DNA of 64,000 bases, taken from NCBI GenBank assembly GCA_035048495.1, contig CM068547.1, forward strand, positions 25,737,913 through 25,801,912. The letters are read 5' to 3'. This document shows, one piece after another, positions 23,851 through 35,105 of this stretch. This DNA is from Euptelea pleiosperma. Taxonomy: Eukaryota > Streptophyta > Magnoliopsida > Ranunculales > Eupteleaceae. The stretch's first letter is position 1; each line of letters starts with the position of its first letter. The notes below the pieces were generated by a model. That model searched no databases and was not told the origin of the DNA. It saw only the letters and a program-made list of their open reading frames with translations. A program made the translations under genes and the position numbers.

Positions 23851-24209
23851 TGTTGGGTTAGGTTCTTATATTCTAAGAGAAGTACTATTCTGTAGGGATT
23901 ATATTGTTAATTAAGCCACAACTTTAGCAGTCAGATTTAATGCATCAGTACAAATTCGTATAAGTACCTACAACTTGTACTGAGGGTACTCTATGTATTT
24001 CTTTGTACCGGAGATTTCTATATATTCTCTAAAGGGGAGCCGTTGGGGTTTCACTTGTGCATTGAGAGAGAGAGACTATTGTAACCCTAATTCTTTGGAG
24101 ATAGTGAAAATATTCTTCTCATTCGTGGAAATAGGCACACTGCCGAACCACATAAATCTATTGTCTTTGTGTGATTGATCGATTGATTTTCTCTATTTTT
24201 GTTGGTTCA
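23851..24209 (+). mobile_element. Copia-type LTR (probably solo)
   Basis: Starts TGTTGGGTTAGG and plausibly ends GTTGGTTCA. It carries a TATA-like TCTATATATTCTC (about 24016-24028), then GGTTTCACTTGTGC, GTAACCCTAATTC, CATTCGTGGAAATAGGCACA and GCCGAACCACATAAATC, an order typical of plant Copia R/U5 regions. The expected 5-bp target duplication was not found and no primer-binding site follows, so the right border is provisional. Confidence 0.55.
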
Positions 24210-24680
24210 TGTAAGATGATTTTCTACATATACAATGATGATGGCAAAAGCGTTAGAGAGGAGAAGAAGGGATGGAATTGATGGGTGAGATCCTGTTGAT
24301 CGAACATCTTCTGGGAATGCGTGCAAACGGCGTCCCAGCGCCAAAGAAACGTTGCACAGGTGGAAGGTTGTGATTGAACTCCTCAACGGTCCCAGGATTT
24401 CATTGGATAACTCACAAGGAAGAGGAAGAGCTTTAAGCAAAACTCGCATACAAATAATTTTTCAAAACACCAATAATTGTCTTCTCTTCCTTTACAAAGG
24501 GTTTATATAAATCCTAGGGCCAATCCTCATCCTTGGATCATCCTATAAGATCCTATCCTTCAAACATTCTACAAATTCTAGCTAAAATTATCTCCAAAAC
24601 CTTAAAAAGAGAAAATTACTTTTCTTTCTTTCTAAATTTCGATGTTTCCGACCTATTGGTTAGATCTAGAGATGAGGGAC
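24210..24680 (-). mobile_element. Retroelement-like segment, related to 57541-57800
   Basis: On the minus strand there is a TATA-like TTTATATAAACC (about 24505-24516 on +), then a leader with GCTCTTCCTCTTCCTTGTGA and CCGTTGAGGAGTTCAATCAC. The second part is clearly related to minus-strand sequence at 57541-57800. Layout and repetition suggest an LTR or leader of an LTR retrotransposon. The minus-strand reading frame of 80 codons here is not a known protein. Confidence 0.4.
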
Positions 24681-25700
24681 CCCAGGTACAATCTGCAACT
24701 TTCTCTCATTAATTTGTCCCTTGCAGTCTATTGAACCTCCTCTTCTTTGCGTCACTGGCGATGGAAGATTCTGTCTTCAAAAACAGAAGGAGATACCCGA
24801 TATCTAGAGCGTGCATGGTCTAGACAAATGTATCCTTCAAAGATAGCCCCAAAAAATATTTTCCTTGTTACCCCTTCACTGACATTTTCCAATAAGCAAC
24901 TTGGAGGATATAATCACAACAGTCAGCCAGTTTTAAGTAGACGACACCCTCTTCACGAGATTCCAAAGCCTCTCCATTGAAGAGTGGGTGGGGAACCATG
25001 AGATGTTGCTCCTCATCATGGTAAAAAACAAGTTCTTCATTAAAAAAAAGTGCAAAAAAAAAAAATTAGATCCAACATTGCAGCTGATCACAAAGCATCA
25101 TAGACAGCTCCCATGATTAAAAAAATAGACTCATCATCTCTACTTTCCATTAATTTTATCAGTAAAACCTCCATTTTATATCTCTAGTTTTTTTTTTTTC
25201 CATCTATTTTATCAGTCAAAACGTTTGGAAGCCTTGAAATCCCAAGGAAGAAACTATTGATTAGATGGTTAGGATCATCACATTGGCATAAAATCTTTTT
25301 TTTTTTTTTCATGGGCATAAAATCTTTAGGCTATGCCAAATTCAACAGGTTGCTTTTAACAAGATGTGGAATGCTTGTTATGCCTTTCTAAAAGGTATGT
25401 TAAATTCAAAGTCTCTTTCCCATGGTGCTTCCTCTTACAAGCTTATTTCCAAACTTCTTTTTCTTTGTATATTCTTGATTTTGCTTCTTCTGTAAAAAAT
25501 CTTACACACGGAGCACACACACACACACACAGAAAGGGAGAAAGAGGGAGAGAGAGAGAAGGGTCAATGTCAATGAAGTATTTTCTAAGGAATCTAAGGA
25601 TAAAAACGCCATTTCAAAGAAAATGGAGGACAAACAGGTACTTTCGACGAAATCTAGGGACTCTTTAACAATCTTACAATCTTTTTTGACATCTCCCAAA
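24681..25700. other. Intergenic upstream of the transporter gene
   Basis: No gene recognised. A short (AC)n and (GA)n pair lies at about 25515-25560. Confidence 0.5.
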
Positions 25701-25705
25701 TGTAG

Positions 25706-25714
25706 TATTTAAAG
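25706..25714 (+). promoter_or_regulatory. Candidate TATA box of the transporter gene
   Basis: TATTTAAAG lies 59 bp upstream of the ATG at 25773, which would place transcription start near 25735-25745 and give a short 5' leader. It is the only TATA-like word close to the start codon. Confidence 0.45.
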
Positions 25715-25772
25715 CTCTCACTGAGCCCTTCGCATGGAAACCAACCAAGGACTCATTTGAATCATCACAACC

Positions 25773-27704
25773 ATGGCAACCCTTCCATCTCCACCTCACA
25801 TCTTCTCCAATTATTTTCAATCTCTCTCTCAAACACCCCACAAGCTTAGGAAAAGAATGTTAGCTACATGGACTCCAGACCAAGAGCTCAACCAAATAAG
25901 GCTAAGATCAGGTGCTGACATGAAAAGAAAGCTCAGGTGGTATGATCTGATAGCCCTTGGTGTTGGAGGAATGCTGGGTGTTGGAGTTTTTGTAACAACA
26001 GGTCATGTAGCAGCTAAGGTCTCTGGCCCCGCCGTCTTCATTTCCTATATCGTCGCCGGAATATCTGCTCTTCTTTCCTCCTTGTGTTACACTGAATTCT
26101 CTGTCGATATCCCGGTCGCGGGTGGTGCCTTTAGTTATCTAAGAGTAACCTTTGGTATGAACATGCATGATAGAACTACTTTTTTTTCTCATTTTTGTAG
26201 TTCATGATAGGCTTTGACATGTTTATATATAATTGGGTCTTCTCTATAATTTTTGTTTCTTTGCTTCTTTGAATTGGTGCAGGTGAGTTTGTGGGTTATT
26301 TTGCTGGAGCTAATATACTAATGGAGTATGTGTTGTCAAACGCTGCGGTGGCGAGAAGTTTTACGGAGTATCTGTGCTATACATTTGGGATGGATCCGAA
26401 TTTGTGGAGAGTTAAAGTGGGTGGATTAGCAGAAGGTTATAATAAGTTGGATTTACCAGCTGTTGCACTTGTTCTTCTTCTCACTCTCTGTCTCTGCCAT
26501 AGGTCTGATCCCTTACTACCTTTCTTATATTGTTTTATTTCATTTCCTTGCTTTTATACTGGTCCTATTTTGTAAGTTTTTGGTGTCTAAGTTTTTTGTT
26601 TGGACAAGGATCAAATCCCTAAGTGGGCATTCAGTTTATCACCTAATCCATTTTTGATATATATTGAATTAATGAGTCTTTGTTTGGATTGTTGTTCTTG
26701 TTCATGTTGGACTGTAAATTAATGAGTTCTTATTTTTTGTGGATTGTGGAATAATGGTTTTTTTTTTTTTTTGGATTTCAGTACCAAGGAGAGCTCTATG
26801 TTGAACCTGGTCATGACCGTCTTTCATTTGATCTTCTTTGGGTTTATTATAATTGCTGGTTTTTCCAATGGGAGTGCCAAGAATCTGATAAAACCAAAAG
26901 GATTAGCACCTTTTGGTGTTAGAGGTGTTCTTGATGGAGCAGCTGTAGTTTACTTCAGTTATATTGGCTATGATTCTGTGTCAACCATGGCAGAAGAGAT
27001 CAAGAACCCATCAAAGAGCCTTCCGGTGGGCATCGTAGGGTCCGTTCTCATTGTATCCGTGCTCTATTGCCTGATGGCCTTGGCTTTGTGCGTGATGGTT
27101 CCTTACAACGAGGTTAGTAGTTAATTCGATTATTCAGTGTATCGGATCCCATAAGAACTCCGCGTTTAAGCGTGTTTAGGCAAAAGTAGTAGTGATAGGA
27201 TATATGGGTGACCACCCCCCTCGAAAGTTCTCTTTGTATATATACACCCTAAGAAAATACATTTTCTATGATTCGTAGATATCAAGTGATGCATCATCGT
27301 TCGCTTTGGCTTTCCAAAAGATGGTTAGTTGGAAATGGGCGAGCAATGTCGTCGGGGCTGGCGCGAGCTTGGGAATCGTGGCTTCTCTTCTGGTTGCCAT
27401 GCTAGGTCAAGCCAGGTACCTGTGTGTTATTGGAAGGGCTCGGCTCATACCATTCTGGCTAGCTAAGGTTCACCCTTCTACAGGCACCCCTATGAATGCC
27501 ACACTCTTCTTGGGTAAGGACTGCTGCACAGCCATTACAAATTCCCTTCCCCATGAAACTAATTAATCACCTTCACAACATATTAAAATCGAGGAAAGAG
27601 TATATATCTTCTTTTTCCTTAAATTGAAGATCTTTTTTAGATAATTTTATGACTTGAACTTTTTAAGTAAAACCACCTTCTACTTGTATATTTTTATTTT
27701 TTAA

Positions 27705-27736
<32 letters not shown>

Positions 27737-28575
27737 AATTTTTATTTTTGTTAATTTTATTATTATTTATCACAAGAAGGTGACCTTGTTGGTTTAATTT
27801 TCCCCAAATCTCCGATATGGTGTCATATTAGCAAGATCAAGCTCCTTTAACATGAAACCTTCTTGCCAGTTTTATTTTTATTTTTTATTTTTGATGAGTG
27901 AAGAACAGTAGAATATCATCAAAAGGATATTTTGTTCATTTTCTTAGAACATAATTGAACACTAAATTAACACAAAATCTATGATGGAATCACATGTATT
28001 AAAGCAAAAAAGGATGGGAATGTGTAGGGATGTGCACAGCATCAATTGCACTCTTCACAGACCTGAGCATAGTGCTAGAGCTGATCTCCATCGGCACACT
28101 CCTAGTGTTCTACCTGGTGGCCAATGCACTTGTCTACCGGCGATATGTGATCATTGGTAGCAATCGCCCTCTCTCCACTGTAGTCTTCCTATTGCTCCTC
28201 TCGTCAAGCTCAATCGGCTTCTCCTTATCTTGGAAGCTCAAGGAACAATGGTGGGTTCTAGCTTTATTTGGTGGCGCATCGATCACCATCACCGCCTTCT
28301 TCAACTACATGATCCCTTGCCTTAGTCATTCCTCCATCTGGTCAGTACCATTTATGCCATGGCCAGCTGCAGCCTCTATCTTCCTTAATGTCTTCCTCAT
28401 GACTACTCTCAAAAGGAGGTCTTTCGAAAGGTTTGGTATATGGGCTTGTGTTGTCACCTTGTTCTATGTATTTTATGGTGTTCACTCAACATATAGTGCA
28501 GAAGAATTGGAGATGGGGGTTGATGAAGTGAACCCAAACTCATCCAACACGAAGGTGGAAATCCAATTGGTTTAA
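25773..28575 (+). CDS. Cationic amino acid transporter, CAT6/CAT7-like, five exons
   Basis: Exons: 25773-26154, 26283-26502, 26782-27112, 27279-27513, 28028-28575. Every intron is GT..AG and the frame stays open, giving 571 residues, close to the usual 570-640 of plant CATs. The N-terminus has a charged RSGADMKRKLRWYDLIALG block before the first membrane segment, then GVGGMLGVGVFVTTG, the helix-1 glycine signature of the APC superfamily. CYTEFSVDIPVAGGAFSY, SYIGYDSVSTMAEE and VAMLGQARYLCVIGR follow. The C-terminal AA_permease_C-like end has VPFMPWPAAASIFLN and YGVHSTYSAEE. It is an integral membrane transporter for basic or other amino acids; substrate and membrane (plasma membrane or tonoplast) cannot be read from sequence. 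The block order resembles Arabidopsis CAT6/7 (recalled, not searched). The ATG context AACCATGGC is good. No lesion is seen. Intron 4 holds (ATTTTT)n low-complexity sequence. Confidence 0.95.
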
Positions 28576-29478
28576 CCACAAAAGAAAGTGACTTTTTCTC
28601 TTTATTTTTGTTCTTGCTTCTTTTTTTTTAAACTTTTTTTGGGGTCAATTTTGGCGTTGTCACTCACAATGTAGACCTTGTGGCATTCCTGTTAAGCAAA
28701 AGGGAATGCTCATTGAAGAGAAAAACAAAAGACTAGCAATAAAAGAAGAAGAGAGAGAGAGAGAAAAAGGAGGGGGAAAAGGGTAGCTTTTTATCTTTCA
28801 TTTTGTTTTTTTGCACTTTCTCTTTTCTTGTTTTCACTGTCATGGTGATCCCATCATCATATATAGGAACAAGAATAAACTCCTTTGAGTACTGGAGAAG
28901 ATGATTGAGGTCAGCTTGATTCATAGTGACTAATGATGGATATAATTATAAAACCTCTCCTCAAAGTGTTTGTCATTTTCATAAATTTGTCCTTTGCTTG
29001 CTGATCATTTTCAAAAAAGGATATATACTTGGGGTCATTTCAAAGAGAATAAATTGTTAATAATCTTTTATATCTGTCACTGTAGAACTTAAATAGAACA
29101 TATGAGTACCCCAAAAATGCTAAAATCCAACTGTTAGAATTCGCCCAAAGAATTCTAATGCTTGAATCTAAACGGCCATTTATCACTAATCAGGCTAATT
29201 TTAATTGGTACCTTGGTCTAGTGAGTGCCAGATCAAACATTTATGGTGTCAATGGGCCCGTAAGTGAGTGCCACGTGGAATTTATGGGCGAAAAATCAAA
29301 CTTTGATGTTCTTCTTGATCTTCCCTTGAACAGCTTTACAAAGGGATGTTTGTACAATGCACCAATGCATGTGGGGATTTTCTTGTGTGCCACTCCACTT
29401 CTTATGAAATGTATTTCAAACCTTCATTTGTACAAGGTGTGCAAGGTTTTCTGGGTTGTCACAACAGACCTTGTTTCT
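28576..29478. other. 3' flank of the transporter gene
   Basis: AATAAA at 28738-28743 lies 163 bp after the stop and may be the poly(A) signal. The part at about 29110-29280 resembles one arm of the long-inverted-repeat MITEs: it has ATCACTAATCAGGCTAATTTT, then AAACATTTATGGTGTCAATG and GGCCCG. No further gene. Confidence 0.45.
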
Positions 29479-30333
29479 TGCTAAGGTGCAATGTGTTAAA
29501 AAGCACAAGGCGTATATTACTTGTTTTGCCTCCATGAGGTGAGGCATTACAAGGCGTACGCCTCAATTATTTTTAGGAATTTTTATTATTAAAAATCGAT
29601 AAAAAATGAATCAGCTATAGAAATAAAGAAAAATGAAAGAAAAATTAATCTTGAAGCTATTCTTTTTCATGATTTAACATAAAGTCCATCTCAAGACGGG
29701 CCTTTTCAAACATTGGCTAATTATTATGTGATGTCTATGAAGTAAAAAAATTCCATTTTACATTTAGAGGCCTTTATTACTAGTTCGACTTGTTTCTACT
29801 CATGCGATAATGTCCCACAATATATTGGTCAACCCAACTAGTAAATGAGAGAAATTTTTAACAAATATAATGGTATTGATAATCATTAATTGTAGATGGA
29901 TGGCTTATATGAGAATTGTCCTTTGAGAAAGCTCATATTTTTAAGAGTTTGTCAATCTACCATTTTTTGTTATTGTCATCACTTGAAAACACTTCGAGAG
30001 ATGTCCAAATCGACCAAATGTGGCATATTTAATTACTAACGTAATTATGAGGAAGAAGATGGCTTAAATAATCTTTTATTGGGTTTATTTTTGGGGTAGA
30101 AGATAAATGGATGGGTAATATGAAGAAAGAACGGAAAAACAAAATTTTTTAAAAATATTTTTATATATTTGGCTCGTATATGTACTTGCATATAATTGAG
30201 CCTCCTTATATACGCTTCATGCCTTAACTAAGCGAGGCATAAGCCTCTTATAAACTAGTTGAATATAAAACCTCGAGGCCAGAATCATGTGTCACACCTC
30301 GAGGCAAAATTTTTAAAACATTGCTAAGGCGAG
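29479..30333. mobile_element. Possible AT-rich inverted-repeat element
   Basis: The left end CTAAGGTGCAATGTGTTAAAA matches, with a 3-base gap, the reverse complement of the right end, which reads TTTTTAAAACATTGCTAAGG on +. GAGGCATAAGCCTC-type palindromic words occur near both ends. No coding. No target duplication could be established, so it may be a chance pair. Confidence 0.33.
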
Positions 30334-30642
30334 AATTTCAATTTCTTGTGGGTGGAGGGCCGGCGTGGTGAATATAGTACTCTGGTCATCCTTTAATAGA
30401 GGACCCTTGATTTGTTTGGTCACGTGGATGGTGTCCTTGCCAAACACACCCTCGTGCCTCTATGCAATTGCACACTTTCCCCATGAACAGCCCTTGAAAA
30501 AAAGTGAAAAAAAAAAAGCATGCTCTCTTTTTGCCATGTAGCGATTTGATTAGAAGGTCATTCAGAAAGCCAAACACGTACCTTAACTTCAAATAGCCAT
30601 AACTTTTTGTTCGTCGTAACACATAAATGCTATTACTGCATA
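30334..30642. other. Intergenic
   Basis: No gene recognised; two minus-strand frames under 90 codons lack known motifs. Confidence 0.45.
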
Positions 30643-33600
30643 TGTAAAATCCCAAAAAAATTTAGACCCGAATTGGTATGGGCTGGCATGTGTAGGTCCA
30701 TACTGACCTTCGGATGGAGACCCATTAAGGTTATGGGCTGGATTATTTTGAGATAAATTAAAATTTTTATGGGCCAACCATGGATGATAGAGATGACATA
30801 TTATTATATTTTTAGCATGTCTACTCACAATTTACCTAGTTGACGATAATTTTACGATAGGGGGTAAAACAAAAATTTTATCCGCAAAGGCATTTTCATA
30901 ATTTTCAACGTAGGGTTAATTAAATAATTTCATTGTTACATTAACATAAAATGATGAATGATAGTAGTAGAGTAATTTCATAATTCATTAATAATTAGTA
31001 ACCCTGGAGTACATTCTTGGAGTATTCTGGTAATTTCACCCCATAGGGGTATTTTGATAATTTCAATAATCAAAGCATAACTTTTGACAAAAAATATTAG
31101 ATTCGCTATCCATACGATATTTTGGAATCCTTGATTAAAAATCAATAAATTAGTGTCTCATGCTAAATTTAAGATTTTGACGTCTAAAACCTCAAAAATA
31201 GAGTTGAATTTGAATATTTATTAATTATAAAAATTTATAAACTTAATAATTAAGGCTATGTAGATAGTTAGTAGATAATCTTGGTTAAGTAACACTTATT
31301 TAATTAATTAAATTAGTAGATAGTTATGTAGAAAATATCGGGAGCAATTTAGGGATTTTATAGAATTAAATAAACTGATGATGTTATGTGGAGTGACTAG
31401 GATAGTGTAGCCCACATGCAAAATAGTTGAGTGCCATATTGAAAGAAGATTTTAAATTAATTACATGTCTTTGTATGATTAGAAATAACTAAATCGATCC
31501 ACTTATGATAAATTTAAACAAAGTAATAGCAATACACATTAAATATTGACTTATCTTAATCATAGAAAGAATTAGAAACTAAACAACAACTAAATACGTA
31601 CCTTTTGAATCTTAAAATTTGAAAAATATTCTAATTAAAATTTAAACAACATAATTAAACTCACTTAAATAAAAAAAAAAAAAGTGGGAGAGATTTTCAC
31701 CCTTGCAATTAATGATGGGACATTGGAATAATTGAGCTAAAACCCTAATTGATCTCAACATTTCTCTATATTAGATCCAATGGCCGAGATTAGACCTCTA
31801 AAAAAATTAAGCATTAACTTTATAGTAAATATCCAAGCCTCCCACCGTAAATCCCAAACCTTAATTTGTTAAACCAAAACATTAAAAAGGTGAGAGAGAG
31901 ATCTCTATAAGTCTTTTTTGGATCCTACGGTTAATATTAGCCAATAAAAAGAATCTCCAACAAATCCTAAACCCTTAAAAATCTCTCCATAATTGTCCCC
32001 TCTTCTTAAGTCCATATTTGTTTTTTGAGAAAACCCCTTAATCGTCCACACCCCTTGTTGCTTTCTCTTCTTCAAACACAAAAAATATAACCCTTGATTT
32101 TGGAAAGAAGGAAAAAAAAGATCAGATAAACACTGAAGAAACCTAAGCGATGATTTAAAGCAAAAAATATAAGTAATATTTCTCCCCATTATCTCATGTA
32201 CAATTGTTGTGATTTTCATATTAGTTGTATATATTCTACTCTTCTGATCATGTTCGTATTTTATGAAAAAATAATGCATGTTGTTATTGACTAGTGAGTA
32301 TGATTCTCCTTTATATCTATATATTTCTAGTTATTTTATTTTGTCATAATGAAGTGATTATATAAGAAATATTATTGCTAAGGCAAGCGTGTATGATACA
32401 TGAGTTGCATTGCATTGGATGCATTGAATTTTAGTATGAAAAAAATTAAGAAGGGGTCGGATCGTCCTAGGGTGAAAGGCCTCAGATGAATAGATTCGGA
32501 TTAGATGTAAGCCCCTTATAAACGCATCAGGGATTCTTTGTAGATGAAAATGACGTAAAAGCATATATATGCACCCCACTCTTGGTGAATTTTTCTTTTC
32601 TGATAGTGCAACGCATCAGGGATTCTTTGTAGATGAAAATGACGTAAAAGCATATATATGCACCCCACTCTTGGTGAATTTTCTTTTCTGATAGTGCATC
32701 GCATTGCATGTATAGCATGAGATTATGCTTTATTAGAAAGATATGTATTATTACTATGTTCTTCATAGTACATTTTTATATGATGATTGTGGAAGAGATA
32801 TGTATTCTCCTACTGGGCGCTGTTAGCTCACACCTAATTTCAGATATCGTATGAAGATTTACAATTGAAGATTTCGCAGAAGGAGAGGATCGATGACACA
32901 AAGGAGGAGTTTCCTTATATTTTTTGTTTATATTAGAGAATAAATAGACATAATAAATTTTTATTAAATCTCAGTTGGATTATTTACTATTTAACTCAGT
33001 TGGTTTAAAGATCTAGATGCTACCGGATTAATCTCTTGAAATCCTAACTTTTAAGGTTTTAGTGGCATGCATTATTTTGGCCTTATTTATTTTTATACAC
33101 AATTATGACACCATTCTTGCTTTAGTTGATTCCTATTTCATGGTAGAATTTTTTTAATTTTTGTGAATTATTTATTGTAAAATTACCATTTTTCATAACT
33201 TGCCAAAGTGGAACGATTTGAAAACTTGCAGATTAATATTTTTAGACCACCCAAACTAATTACGAGCCAATTTTCGAGTTCTTTTATTCAATTCAGATCT
33301 ATCAGTAATCCTTTCTTCTTGATCTCATTGTTTTCCTTTCCAAAAATTAGGTCCGAACTCCAAATTTTTATTTTGTGATGTTTGGCGATTTTATAATTGG
33401 ACTGCCCAAATAGTCCATAGGTCTAACATGTTCCGAGACCCAATTTGGGTATCCGTTTTTAACAAACTTAGAGGCTGAATTGGCATGAGGGTTTCTGACA
33501 AAGTGAAGAGGACACCAAAAACCTTCAAACCGTAATTGGATCCAAGAACCTAGATGATTTTTTTGGTGGAAGTTATGACTATCTCATTGTAAGGACCGAT

Positions 33601-34361
33601 TGTAAATTGCACATTGTCCTTTGTAAAAATTTTGTTTTCATGCAACAACACGAGCCCCTTCCTGCCATTGTTTTGAAAATCTTAAAACAAGAAAGTCGAA
33701 GCTCTACGAGTTAGCTTTCCAACCCACTAGAATCGCCTCAAAATTTATTAGGTGTTGTCTTGTATGTCTATTTTACTGAGTGACTTTTGAACATAATTTG
33801 TCTGTAGAAAATCCTCATTTTCGCTTCATTATTTTTATGGCAAATTTTCGCTGCAGTTTTGAATTTTTAAAAATAGTAGATTCAATTATTTTTATTTGCA
33901 TCTTCATGAAAATGTCTTAGAATTAAGTCTTTTAATAAAATAAATTTTAAACTAAAACTTTTGAATTATTTAATTTATTTTTTACTTTTCTGCACATTTC
34001 TAAACCTGAAAACAACCATTAAAAATAGTAAAGGATTTTATTTTCCAATGTGTTTCACAAAACAATTTTTCTAAATAATTTATGAAATTTTTAGAATCAT
34101 TAAAAAAATTGTGAAAAGTTTTTATTTTAATATTTTTTAACTACTAAGTAATTGAAAATTGATAATTCATCTAAAAAGCCTTAACATTATATTTTGTCAA
34201 AGTTTATTTACAAAAGATTTTTCTTTTGATTTATATATAATTATAGAATTTTAAAAAAATATTTTTTAATTTATTTTCTTCCATTCTCATACTTGGATTT
34301 TGGGTAAATGGATTGACCAATGGGTATTCGGGTCGGGTCATGTCGAGAGCGGGGCGTGACA
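30643..34361 (+). mobile_element. Probable solo LTR of a Tekay/Del-type chromovirus (3.7 kb)
   Basis: It starts TGTAAAATCCC and ends GAGCGGGGCGTGACA, the two termini I associate with very long Tekay/Del Ty3/Gypsy LTRs (TGTAA..CCC to GGGGCGTGACA). The interior is AT-rich and non-coding. It contains TACTGGGCGC and TTAGCTCACACC (about 32812-32840), phrases also common in these LTRs. No pol, primer-binding site or partner LTR is present, so it would be a solo LTR. I could not match a 5-bp target duplication (GCATA against ATTAT), so one border may be a few bases off or the flank has changed. Confidence 0.55.
32523..32699 (+). repeat. 89-bp tandem duplication inside the LTR
   Basis: The unit beginning CGCATCAGGGATTCTTTG at 32523 repeats at 32612, nearly identical apart from one T in a T run and the last few bases. 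It sits just upstream of the GGGCGC..TAGCTCAC part of the LTR. The near identity means the duplication is recent. Confidence 0.95.
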
Positions 34362-35105
34362 ATTATGGATTGATTTTGATTTGAATAAAAGAAATTTCTT
34401 TTGTTTATGTTCTAATTGCTCTTTGGTGTTTCTCTGTAAAATCTACCAGGGTGGGAAAGGTCGTGATTCTCGTTTGTAACTAGATTTGTCTGAGCCTTCT
34501 CCATTCTTTAAGATCTCCACTGCATTTGGAACACACCCTGCATCAGAAACATATGCAAAAAGAGAAGACTTTTGTTGTCGCATTGCTACAACAAAGGGAC
34601 AACAAAAGTTGAGCTTGCAGTAGTCAAGAGTCCACATGTACAAAGTGGAGTCCACATCACTTTAGAATTAATATTTTATTTTTAAAACATGTGGATCCCA
34701 CATCTATATATATGTGGTCTTAAAACTCAACAAAGGGAGGTGAGGTGAGCCCAACTCATTACACTATAGCATTTGTTCTCAAGAGTGTAGTTGTTAAGTT
34801 CGGATACTGCAAAAGTTGATCAAGACATGAAAAGTTCGATTATAATTCAATTCTAAGCTTAAAAACTTCGATAAAAAATTCGGTCAAAAATTTGAATCAC
34901 GACAAAAGTTCATATTGTATTTATTTGTGTTAAATTCGACTATGATCCAAAAATTCGATGTCAAAATTTCACAACCAAAATATAAAGGTGTATGACTTAA
35001 AAGAGATTAATTTTAAGAATGTCGATGGGTACACACTCATTTGACTAGTGAATAAATAGTTAATTTGAGTTTGTGTAGGGCTGCATGCATACCTTAGTTA
35101 AATTA
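34362..35105. other. Intergenic, possible exon remnant on minus strand
   Basis: On the minus strand an acceptor-like TGATGCAG is followed, in one frame, by CVPNAVEILKNGEGSDKSSY and an ESRPFPPW end before TAG at 34443. It has coding-like composition, but I do not recognise the protein and no partner exon was found. The rest is AT-rich. Confidence 0.3.
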
